From Notospermus geniculatus (taxonomy: Eukaryota > Nemertea > Pilidiophora > Heteronemertea > Lineidae): a stretch of 64,000 nt of DNA. Location: contig NMRB01000192.1 in the NCBI GenBank assembly GCA_002633025.1, forward strand, positions 388,182 to 452,181, read 5' to 3'. Positions 56,096 through 64,000 of this stretch are shown piece after piece. The position numbers and the translations under genes are program-made. The notes under the pieces are model-generated. The model did not search any database and was not told the DNA's origin. It saw nothing but the letters and a program-made list of their open reading frames with translations. Numbering within the stretch: position 1 is the stretch's first letter; the number at the start of each line of letters is the position of its first letter.

Positions 56096-56214
56096 GTAGA
56101 GTTTTCCAACAGGTTGTTGATTTGTTAGCCAGTATCTAGAGGGTCAAAAGTTCGTGTTGCTGTGGGTAAACTGTTGGAAAAATGTTTCCAGTGTACACGC
56201 AGCTTTGGTTATGT

Positions 56215-56400
56215 AAAGTTACTCGAAATCTCGAATTTTTGACGCAAAAAATCTGACTAACTGCACAAAAAAATGGGAAAATAAGGCTCGGGGGCCCACG
56301 GGAACCGTCATAAGAAGGTGCCCCGAGCCTTATTTTCTCACTTCAGTGTGCAGTTAGTCAGATATTTTGCGTCAAAAATTCGAGATTTCGAGTCACTTTT
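56215..56400. mobile_element. Foldback element, family W
   Basis: AAAGTTACTCGAAATCTCGA, TTTTTGACGCAAAA, CTGACTAACTGCACA and AATAAGGCTCGGGG mirror the right arm closely. Arms ~80 bp, loop ~25 bp. Confidence 0.9.
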
Positions 56401-56510
56401 CATACCCCTTAAGTCGCTGAAGACAGTGCTGGGTTAGGGACGACGTGTACTACATTGTAGAGGTAAATTCCTTGACAGCTGACTGGAAGGAAATGTGAAC
56501 CATTATCTTG

Positions 56511-56744
56511 GAGATGAATAAGGATGATGTCAGACAGTACGACGTGCCGTTCTCATCACGTACTGAAGAGGGTTGTACAGCATCCGGAATCGTAGGAGAA
56601 GTGACAAATGGACCATCTGTCGATGACAGGAGGGCTGATGGAGGATTTCCTTCTAACAGGCTTTTCTTCATTGTAACATGGCAACACGGTGACATCGACT
56701 TCTGTGAGGAACTTCTTCGTGAATTACAATGTACTCAGAGATAA
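56511..56744 (+). CDS. Candidate short coding exon
   Basis: ATG at 56511 opens MNKDDVRQYDVPFSSRTEEG, later ASGIVGEVTNGPSVDDRRAD, LFFIVTWQHGDIDF and CEELLRELQ, ending in TAA at 56744. The composition looks protein-like and non-repetitive, but the frame is short, an in-frame TGA lies just upstream, and no acceptor or family supports it. Confidence 0.2.
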   Translation, partial: EMNKDDVRQYDVPFSSRTEEGCTASGIVGEVTNGPSVDDRRADGGFPSNRLFFIVTWQHGDIDFCEELLRELQCTQR

Positions 56745-57597
56745 TGCCATTCCTGTAAGATTCTTGTTCATCTGTGACTGAAATTGATTTACATGTAGAT
56801 ATTCTAAAGTGTATTGTAAGCTAGTGTCAAATGTGATATACATCACTCTGTAGACAGCATCTGACAAAGGAATACAATGTATTATTCCATTATCGGAAAC
56901 TGAAGCCTTGTTAGGTTGAGCATTTCATTCATGAAATCACGTTAGGGCGCAGCTTTCTGGCGAGGAGAAAGGAAATAAACTTGACAGCTCAATGTTCAGG
57001 CATAGAGCCTTCAGAGTTCTGTTATTTTAGCTCTTCATCATTTTAGAACAGCAAAAAGGTACGTTCTTTGCCATTCGAGATTCCGATCAAAAAAATCAAA
57101 CAACATGTTTTGAATTGGCTGGTGGGAAGGGCTAAACATGCTGAAGCAGACAAACAATCTTCTCTAAAATGCAATTAGTTCTTGCAGTCTACGATGTTTA
57201 GTCAATACATGTATAACCTTCCTGGTTGAGCCACACCAGCGAAAGAAATTCGCTATACATGTCCCTTTTTCACCTAATTGGCGACTGTGTCTTGGTGGTT
57301 TTTGTCCATCATAGTGAGCGATGACAATCCACACTGAATCTACCTACAGACTCCAGACTCGCTCAGTTTTTCTTTATATCACCTGAAATTGACGTTGGAA
57401 CTGAGCCATAGGCGACTTTCCAAATGTCAGGCTCAAGAAAATTTTCCAAATCACCATATTCGTCAGGTAGGCTTATTTTTCTATTGCTTGTGTCAGCGGG
57501 GAAGGCATTACGAAACCTTTCTGATGTTTCTTTCCTACAAAATTGACTGATGGTCGTTCCTTTTCCAACAAAAGCAAGAAGTCTTCCTATAAGGATC
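56745..57597. other. No feature recognised
   Basis: No supported gene or repeat. Confidence 0.4.
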
Positions 57598-57697
57598 GGG
57601 GGCCTGTTTCAAAAAGTGTCATGACTTTAGGCTAATGGCACCTTTAACCAAATGGAAAATGCATTGAGTTAGCATTCACTTTATGAAGCAGGCCCCA
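57598..57697. mobile_element. MITE family F, copy 3
   Basis: GGGGCCTGTTTCAAAAAGTG and TAGGCTAATGGCACC to TTTATGAAGCAGGCCCC; diverged relative to the pair at 9691-10001. Confidence 0.75.
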
Positions 57698-57744
57698 GGT
57701 CTAGAAACTTTCCTTCTGACTTTCGAAATCTAGCTGAGGTTGCT

Positions 57745-57865
57745 GTTAATACTCTATCCGATTCAGCTGACCTTACGGCGGCAATCCTGTTGTTCGCTCT
57801 CCCATTTCTACATTGTTATTGCCCTCACGATGGCAGACTAGGATGAAGTATGATCAAGCCCTAAT
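57745..57865. mobile_element. Foldback MITE, family P, copy 3
   Basis: ACTCTATCCGATTCAGCTGA, CTGTTGTTCGCTCTCCCATT and ACATTGTTATTG; the closing arm is worn (GGATGAAGTATGATC). Confidence 0.7.
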
Positions 57866-58191
57866 CCAAATGGTCTTTCCCTTTCCACGATATTCTGACA
57901 CATGCTAACATGTGCGTGTTGATAACATTGTACACAAAGTCACCTTATCGCCGACGCCGGCTTGTAATTGTATAGCAAACGACATTGACCAACCTACACA
58001 TAAATGAGAAAGTCATTAGGGAAATCGATAGCGGTTACTGATAGACTAAGTATGGATGGCACATGCTATATCGAGACTTTGAGGTCATAGCTCAGCTAAT
58101 TAGCTTCCGTAGTGTCAAATATAATACAAAAGCTGTGTATCGGGTGACTCAAAACTAGATTCTATACTTTTAAACATCGTGCTTGCTGTTG
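57866..58191. other. No feature recognised
   Basis: No supported gene or repeat. Confidence 0.4.
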
Positions 58192-58457
58192 CTTTCCCCC
58201 ATTATACTCAGTAGTTTTTCCCCAATATACTCAGTAGTTTTCCCCATTATACTCAGTAGTTTTCCCCATTATACTCAGTAGTTTTTGCCTATTACACTCG
58301 GTAGGTTTCCCCATTACATTCAGTAGTTTTCCCCATTATACAAGTATTTTTTCCCCGTTACACTCAGTAGTTTTCCCCATTATACATGTACATGTACTCA
58401 GTAGTTTTCCCCATTATACTCAGTAGTTTCCCCCTTTTTTATACTCAGTAGTTTTGA
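58192..58457. repeat. ~22-bp minisatellite
   Basis: About eleven copies of a unit close to ACTCAGTAGTTTTCCCCATT plus AT, with length changes in the T and C runs and a TACATGTACATGTA insertion near 58384. Confidence 0.92.
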
Positions 58458-58833
58458 GTAAACGCTGGAGGAAACAAAGACTTGAGATAATCACCAGAGA
58501 ATCACAGTTTTTCCCTTCACTCCTTATTTTTTTCTTTTTTTTCGGCAATAGAAATTCGCTGAATGCAGTCGCCCAGGTACACGCGCCTTTTGCTCTATTG
58601 TCACTTTCAACTACTGAGTCCGTCACTACAGACACTCAGACACTCTTTCATTATCTAACGTGAAAAGGACGTTGGCACGGAGCCATAGCCGGCTTTCCAA
58701 ATGTCAGACACAAGTACAATTCCAGAAATTACCAGTCGTCACATGTTCAGCTTACAGTTAACACTTGCTTCAACCAAGTGTCAAGGGAAGACACTTGGAA
58801 AAATTACCCTTTTTCTACCAGTTTGGGCATCTG
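58458..58833. other. No feature recognised
   Basis: No supported gene or repeat. Confidence 0.4.
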
Positions 58834-58942
58834 GACCCATATTCATAAAACTACTTAAGTCTAAGTGTGACTCTTATCATTTGTTCAACACAAAAGATAG
58901 GTATCAGTACTTAGACTTAAGTAGTTTTATGAATATGGGTCC
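58834..58942. mobile_element. Foldback MITE, family N
   Basis: GGACCCATATTCATAAAACT and ACTTAAGTCTAAGT mirror ACTTAGACTTAAGTAGTTTT and ATGAATATGGGTCC; arms ~34 bp nearly perfect. Confidence 0.88.
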
Positions 58943-59383
58943 TGGAGCTTAAGTAAAGTTACTTTTTGTGATCTGAGTACTTCATTTTCATTAATTACCT
59001 TTCTGGAAATGTTTTACACTTAACTACCGCAAATTCGCCGCATAACCACCGCAAACCTGACCCGAACAAAAATCGCAACTGTGGACCCCGACTTGTCAGA
59101 CGAGCCTACCTTTTCTGACTCTCAAGTCAAAGCACTTTCCCAACTCTATAATAATTAGAGTTCCAGCAGTGATGTGGTGACAGTAGGCGTCCTAATACCT
59201 CACTAATTGGACGGTAACTTGTGCTAAGTGCTATTCATTTGCTGGTAAAAACGTTTCCAGGAAGTGTGTCTCCAGACTACTAATTAATTTCCTTTTTGCG
59301 TGGAGTTGTGAGTGTCCCTTGCGAGATATAGGAAGCGTTGAGAAATATCATCAGTTGTGGAGACCCGTAGTTTACACCCCTAT
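58943..59383. other. No feature recognised
   Basis: No supported gene or repeat. Confidence 0.4.
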
Positions 59384-59539
59384 AAAGCCAAACACACATT
59401 TGCGAGAAAACTCAGTGCGTTAGGGGTGTTTTTAAAATCGACTGACCCGGCTGAATGACGAGTCGACAGCGTTGGGTCAGTCCACTTTAAAAACACCCCT
59501 AACGCACTGAGTTTTGTTGCAAATGTGTGCTTGGCTTTA
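59384..59539. mobile_element. Foldback MITE, family I, best copy
   Basis: TAAAGCCAAACACACATTTG, AACTCAGTGCGTTAGGGGTG and TTTTTAAAATCGACTGACCC mirror the right arm with few changes (arms ~66 bp). Worn copies are at 15341, about 60290 and 60630. Confidence 0.9.
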
Positions 59540-59760
59540 GGCCTTACTTCACGATCCGATTCTGTCATCGTATGAACAATAACAATGTACCGGTAAACGA
59601 AAATGCGAACAACAGAATTTTCCGCCCGATTAGCTGAATCGGATTGAGTATAAAAAGCAGTAGGCTTGCCTGGTTATACTCCGTCTGATCCACCTGATCG
59701 GACGGAAAATGCTATTGTTCGCTTTCCACTTTGCATTAAACCGGGCTTAACGCAGGTTTA
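59540..59760. mobile_element. Family P: one full copy and one half copy
   Basis: Full: GGCCTTACTTCACGATCCGA to GAATCGGATTGAGTATAAA (59540-59672). Half: TTATACTCCGTCTGATCCAC, CTGATCGGACGGAAAATGCT and ATTGTTCGCTTTCC (59690-59745). Confidence 0.75.
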
Positions 59761-60224
59761 CACTCGGTCTTTTTCTAGACCAAGTGACTTGTTTTTGCCT
59801 GAGAGGCGTGCTGAACGTTGGTCTTAATGAGTCATAAAGTTCAATTTAGGCCATCACAGAAAATAAACTGCGATGTCAGTGGAGAAACACGACCAGCCGA
59901 AAAAGATTCCTCGTTGTTTCTGTTGCGTCCATCAAAATTGACAGTCACTGTTCAAGGATGTTACCGATCATGATGGATATCTATTCGTTGATCAATTCTT
60001 AGATTCCGTTTTGTTTTCTCCTTTGATAAAATGAGAAAATGCCGCCGCGTATTTGCGTCAAACAGCTAAACAGACTGATGGATACAGATTCCGAAATGAT
60101 AGAATTAGCAACTTTGATGAATGTAGCTTCATTCTTGTGATGATATGATTTGTTGAAATCGACAGCTTGGAAACAAATCGCAAATTAATTGCATTTCAAT
60201 TCGATTACAAGGTTTCGCGTAAGT

Positions 60225-60745
60225 CTTGATTTATACTTCATCCGATTATGCCATCTTACGACCAATAACAATGTTGGGATAGGAGCACATGGACGGCAAA
60301 TCTTAATTCGGTAGGGTGATTTCAACGTGGACTAACCGGCTGAATGACGAGTCGAGCAGCGTATTAAATAATTAAAGATTTGCCGCCGTCATGTGCGCCT
60401 AGCCTATTAACGGGAGAATGAACAATAGTATTTTCTGTACTCCAACAGAATCGGACAGGGCCTACAATGTAAATGGGAGGGCGCACAATAGCATTTGCTA
60501 TATACATGTACATGTAATCAGCTGAATCGGACAGAGCATAAACCAGGCCTAACAATATGTGAACGGGAGAGCGAACAATAGAATTTTCCATACCGTCAGG
60601 TGAATCGCGCTGAGTATACGGCTTGGCGCACATACATGTATGGACGCCCGGCAACTCAATGCGGGAGAGGGTTGAATGATGAGTCCTGCAGCATCGCATT
60701 GGGTCAGTCGCATTGAGATTTGCCGTAAATGTGCGCCTTGCTTAA
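60225..60745. mobile_element. Nest of worn family P and family I fragments
   Basis: Family P arms occur at 60225-60285 (ATACTTCATCCGATTATGCC), 60405-60475, 60476-60550 and 60551-60625 (GGAGAGCGAACAATAGAATT). Family I fragments are at about 60290-60400 (GGCTGAATGACGAGTCGAGC) and 60630-60745 (AACTCAATGCGGGAG, GTCAGTCGCATTGAGATTTG). Order suggests repeated insertion and partial deletion. Confidence 0.65.
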
Positions 60746-60749
60746 GGCC

Positions 60750-60985
60750 TGGTTACTTCATCCGATTCATCAGTCGTACAAATAATAACAGGGCCGTATG
60801 CACCAAACGAAGATTATCCTGAACTCAGGTTGAGCCACAACTTTTCAATTGTTCACATTTGCCAGGGCATGATGTGACAATGGAAAAGTTGTGGCTCAAC
60901 CCGTGTTCAAGATAATCTTCACTTGGTGCATACGGCCCTGAATGTAAACGGGAGGGCGAACAATAGCATTTTCTGCATGAAGAGC
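60750..60985. mobile_element. Family P copy interrupted by a family Q element
   Basis: Family P arm GGTTACTTCATCCGATTCAT, CAGTCGTACAAATAATAACA is followed by family Q (60791-60938: GGGCCGTATGCACCAAACGA to GGTGCATACGGCCC) and then resumes as AATGTAAACGGGAGGGCGAA, CAATAGCATTTTCTGCATGA. Q therefore inserted after P. Confidence 0.8.
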
Positions 60986-61579
60986 AGAATGGGAAGGAGA
61001 GCATCAACAGGTTTTTACAAAGTCTGCCTCGTGGCGTTTATGCGGAGTAACATGAAGCAAACAATCCTTTACACCAACTTTACCGAACAAACACCCTGCT
61101 CAAATACCCACCGATAACTTTACATCCATTATCCTTTGTAAATGTCACAATATAAAGAAACTGTCTTTTATTACGCATCTACTCAAACCTACAAGTATTC
61201 AGTGACAACCCTCTAGCTGCATTCCAGTCGTTTAGGAGTGGAAAAATATCACCTGCCGTGTTAATTTGGACTCGGGCAATTTCCAGGTAGCGCCGTGCCT
61301 GGTTTGTCGCGTGACTTCAAAACATTTTGGGCCGCGACTCCGCCAATGGCAAATATCTCCCTCAAAGCTGAGTTTTTTGGCACGCTATCACCGATGATTG
61401 ATCTAGAACTGTGTACAGTCATCAGAGACACGCGATAGATTTCGCGTTCCTGAAATGAACAAGGTACATGTATCTTTTCATTGGCCTCGTACACTTTGAT
61501 CATCCGCCATCAATGAGCAGGCTTTTGAGTAGGTACAGGTATAGGCGGCAGGTGTGAAAGGAATGCAAGTCCGAGCAGC
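60986..61579. other. No gene supported
   Basis: A minus frame 61261-61503 (80 codons, ending GNCPSPN) has an acceptor-like TTCATTTCAG inside but no donor, domain or partner exon. Confidence 0.35.
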
Positions 61580-61700
61580 AGAGTTTTCGCAAAGTCCCGA
61601 AACGCCAACGCCAATCCCATTCTTCGATGCCGCGAAGAGAGCAGCAAACAATAGGATAGATGTTCGCGTTGGCGTTTCGGGGGCTTTGCGAAAACTCCCT
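61580..61700. mobile_element. Foldback MITE, family B, copy 3
   Basis: AGAGTTTTCGCAAAGTCCCG to GGGGGCTTTGCGAAAACTCC; left end slightly worn. Confidence 0.85.
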
Positions 61701-61710
61701 ATACATGTAT

Positions 61711-61826
61711 ACCGTATTCTAGAAGCCTCCTTACTCGAACGTCCACTTAAAGCTTTTGTATTCTGCCCTGCAAACAATTGTAGCTAAAGGTAAACCTTAC
61801 AGTTAAGGAAGCTTCTAGAATACGGC
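61711..61826. mobile_element. Foldback MITE with CCGTATTCTAGAAGC ends
   Basis: CCGTATTCTAGAAGCCTCCT pairs with AAGGAAGCTTCTAGAATACGG. The terminus is reminiscent of family Q (GGGCCGTAT). Confidence 0.75.
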
Positions 61827-61929
61827 CCGTTGTCTTCTTTCCCTTGCTCCACTGCCCCACATGAACGTTTCCTCCCGCAAGTTGGTTCTTCATGGGCAAC
61901 TCAATCACGGGAAAACATGGGTCTTGCAG

Positions 61930-62043
61930 TGTGCCTGGTTCATACATCATCCGATTCTCCACCGCGCGACCAATAACAACAGGAAAGCGAACAATAGGGT
62001 TTCCTGTACGATCAGCTGAATCGGATGGAGTATAAACAAGGCT
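61930..62043. mobile_element. Foldback MITE, family P
   Basis: CATACATCATCCGATTCTCC, GCGCGACCAATAACAAC and GAAAGCGAACAATAGGGTTT to AGCTGAATCGGATGGAGTAT; near-complete. Confidence 0.8.
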
Positions 62044-62615
62044 AAGCCTGGCGCAGATCGACCTTGCGACTGGATGCAACTACCTGCAATGCCGTTGCCG
62101 GCAATGGTTGCGACTGGCTGAAAACAGTTGCAACTGATCAGTTGCACAAACAGGTCGATCTGAGCGGCCCGGCAACGCTATTGCCGACCGTTGCAGGTAG
62201 TTGCAATCAGTTGCACATGTTCTACTCGTTGCCGACCATTGCATCTAGTTGCATTCAGTCGCAGTCGATGTGCGCGCTCTGGCAATGAATTTCCTCGTTT
62301 GTGGTGCACATTAGACTGGTTCGTAGTCCCAACTGGCTCCGATGTTGGGACCGGGAACCAGTCTAGGTGCACAGCCATTTTGAATGTTTATCACATGACT
62401 CCCGAGTACGAGTTGTCCGTTCGGAAGACATCGACAATTTCCGTGTAGCATTCAGTTCAGTTGCATGTGTCGATGTGCGCGCTCCGGATTGAGACTGGTT
62501 TGTGCCACTTGTTGCCGCAATGACCAGTCGCAATCGATGTGCGCTGTCCGCTCACATCGACAGCGACTGTTGCAGGTAGTTGCATCCAGTCGCAAGGTCG
62601 ATCTGCGCCAGGCTT
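62044..62615. mobile_element. Foldback with 10-bp-phased TTGC motif, abutting gap
   Basis: Terminal repeats of about 46 bp are essentially perfect: AAGCCTGGCGCAGATCGACC, TTGCGACTGGATGCAACTAC and CTGCAA, mirrored at 62570-62615. The interior has TTGC at 62181, 62191, 62201, 62211, then 62229, 62239, 62249 and TCGC at 62259. It also holds a nested inverted repeat (GTGCACATTAGACTGGTTC at 62308 and GAACCAGTCTAGGTGCAC to ~62373). The right terminus touches the N gap. Confidence 0.88.
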
Positions 62616-63381
62616 NNNNNNNNNNNNNNNNNNNNNNNNNNNNNNNNNNNNNNNNNNNNNNNNNNNNNNNNNNNNNNNNNNNNNNNNNNNNNNNNNNNNN
62701 NNNNNNNNNNNNNNNNNNNNNNNNNNNNNNNNNNNNNNNNNNNNNNNNNNNNNNNNNNNNNNNNNNNNNNNNNNNNNNNNNNNNNNNNNNNNNNNNNNNN
62801 NNNNNNNNNNNNNNNNNNNNNNNNNNNNNNNNNNNNNNNNNNNNNNNNNNNNNNNNNNNNNNNNNNNNNNNNNNNNNNNNNNNNNNNNNNNNNNNNNNNN
62901 NNNNNNNNNNNNNNNNNNNNNNNNNNNNNNNNNNNNNNNNNNNNNNNNNNNNNNNNNNNNNNNNNNNNNNNNNNNNNNNNNNNNNNNNNNNNNNNNNNNN
63001 NNNNNNNNNNNNNNNNNNNNNNNNNNNNNNNNNNNNNNNNNNNNNNNNNNNNNNNNNNNNNNNNNNNNNNNNNNNNNNNNNNNNNNNNNNNNNNNNNNNN
63101 NNNNNNNNNNNNNNNNNNNNNNNNNNNNNNNNNNNNNNNNNNNNNNNNNNNNNNNNNNNNNNNNNNNNNNNNNNNNNNNNNNNNNNNNNNNNNNNNNNNN
63201 NNNNNNNNNNNNNNNNNNNNNNNNNNNNNNNNNNNNNNNNNNNNNNNNNNNNNNNNNNNNNNNNNNNNNNNNNNNNNNNNNNNNNNNNNNNNNNNNNNNN
63301 NNNNNNNNNNNNNNNNNNNNNNNNNNNNNNNNNNNNNNNNNNNNNNNNNNNNNNNNNNNNNNNNNNNNNNNNNNNNNNNNN
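62616..63381. other. Assembly gap, 766 N
   Basis: Open frames across this run are artefacts of translating N. Confidence 0.99.
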
Positions 63382-63532
63382 TAAAATAGTGTTCACATTT
63401 TTTTGAAACCCTTAAAAAGGGGCCTAAATACTTCCAAACAACAAGATGACCTATTCTATAGATTAATGTTTGGAGGATAAATACATTGCAACATAGCCAA
63501 AATCCCACAAACAACGAATTAACGTACCCAGA

Positions 63533-63582
63533 ACGCGAAATATTAACGCGAAATTTTTTCGCGTTCTGACTTTTTACAGTGA
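63533..63582. repeat. CGCGAAAT hairpin and ACTGTAAAAAG end
   Basis: AACGCGAAATATTAACGCG and AAATTTTTTCGCGTTCTGAC then TTTTTACAGTG form a short fold-back. The last part equals the terminus of family T, so this may be the right end of an element that starts in the gap. Confidence 0.5.
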
Positions 63583-63686
63583 ACGTCTATCCTTTTGTTC
63601 AGTGCTCTCTTCTTGGCATAGAACAATGGCATGAATGGGTTTGGCGTTCGCGTTGCCGTGTCGGGGGCTTTGCGAAAACTCCCTAA
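63583..63686. mobile_element. Family B, half copy
   Basis: From GAACGTCTATCCTTTTGTTC through GGCGTTCGCGTTGCCG to GGGGCTTTGCGAAAACTCCC; only the centre and right arm remain. Confidence 0.75.
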
Positions 63687-63873
63687 GGCTCCAGTTCCAT
63701 AGAGTTCACGTTTACACTTTTCACGCGCCACGCTTCACGTTTTCTTTTCGTTCCTCGATTCAGCGCACAACGAGACACACATTACCTGTCATGTGGCATG
63801 CTTTCTCCGAGGAACGAAAGGAAAACGTGAAGTGTAACGCTAGAAAAATGTAAACATGAATGGAACTGGAGCC
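63687..63873. mobile_element. PIF/Harbinger-like MITE
   Basis: GGCTCCAGTTCCATAGAGTT, CACGTTTACACTTTTC and TTCGTTCCTCG mirror the right arm to GGAACTGGAGCC. TAA lies on both sides (63684-63686 and 63874-63876). Confidence 0.88.
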
Positions 63874-64000
63874 TAATATTACACGTTCTAGCCCGTTTTA
63901 CATTTTTTTAGGACGGGACAGGACGTTTTGAGAACAATTTTACTTAGTGTGACAGTACCTTTACGACGTGGAGCAGTGCGTTTGCGGTTGAATATCTTCA

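Larger units (their letters stand above)
53382..56166 (+). repeat. Segmental duplication, copy 2
   Basis: Direct copy of 48526-51080. Copy-specific changes: an extra ~140 bp at 54273-54415, a MITE at 55950-56095, ~30-45-bp insertions near 55630-55670 and 55830-55860, and loss of the second half of the 121-bp doublet. Confidence 0.95.

Noticed and set aside
62452-63514. Frames of 270-320 codons across the second gap
   Set aside because: They consist almost wholly of N and have no support.

Overview
The window looks like a gene-poor stretch of a large eukaryotic draft assembly. It has no operons, no bacterial-type genes, three single-base N's and two long N gaps (46829-47220 and 62616-63381), and very dense short transposable elements and minisatellites. 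The dominance of small foldback/MITE-type DNA transposons, abundant minisatellites, a tRNA-derived SINE and a strong excess of the 8-mer TACATGTA fit a marine invertebrate. My guess is a non-vertebrate deuterostome such as amphioxus, acorn worm or echinoderm. The species cannot be fixed from sequence alone, and no gene is recognised by name.

Layout. 0-10 kb: a 130-bp tandem array rich in nuclear-receptor half sites, PIF/Harbinger-like MITEs with TAA target duplications, two degenerate tandem arrays, hAT-like MITEs and a nested composite element. 10-16 kb: a minisatellite split by a foldback that carries CCATGG/CCTAGG palindromes every 22 bp, a second foldback with twelve CACCGCGGTG palindromes every ~20 bp, and a 25-bp minisatellite whose unit matches the end of a MITE family found at 31-33 kb. 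16-24 kb: more foldbacks (one of 866 bp) and degenerate tandem arrays. 24.3-27.5 kb: the only convincing gene, on the minus strand. It has a signal-peptide exon and two large exons joined by GT-AG introns in phase 1, four CCAAT boxes upstream and a SINE just downstream. 28-45 kb: mostly featureless DNA with a 37-bp minisatellite, a 1.07-kb element holding a duplicated 301-bp unit with CTCF-like motifs, a 587-bp foldback and a 21-bp minisatellite. 46-48 kb: clustered MITEs around the first gap. 48.5-56.2 kb: a direct segmental duplication of ~2.6-2.8 kb, one copy carrying a MITE whose empty site is kept in the other. 57-64 kb: a dense nest of several MITE families and a 572-bp foldback with a 10-bp-phased TTGC motif next to the second gap.

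The most unusual content is the set of foldback elements whose interiors are arrays of short motifs at near-integral helical spacing (22, 20 and 10 bp). The minus-strand gene is unassigned; its two large exons appear to contain diverged copies of one module. All family assignments are by eye from termini and target-site duplications; no database search was possible.
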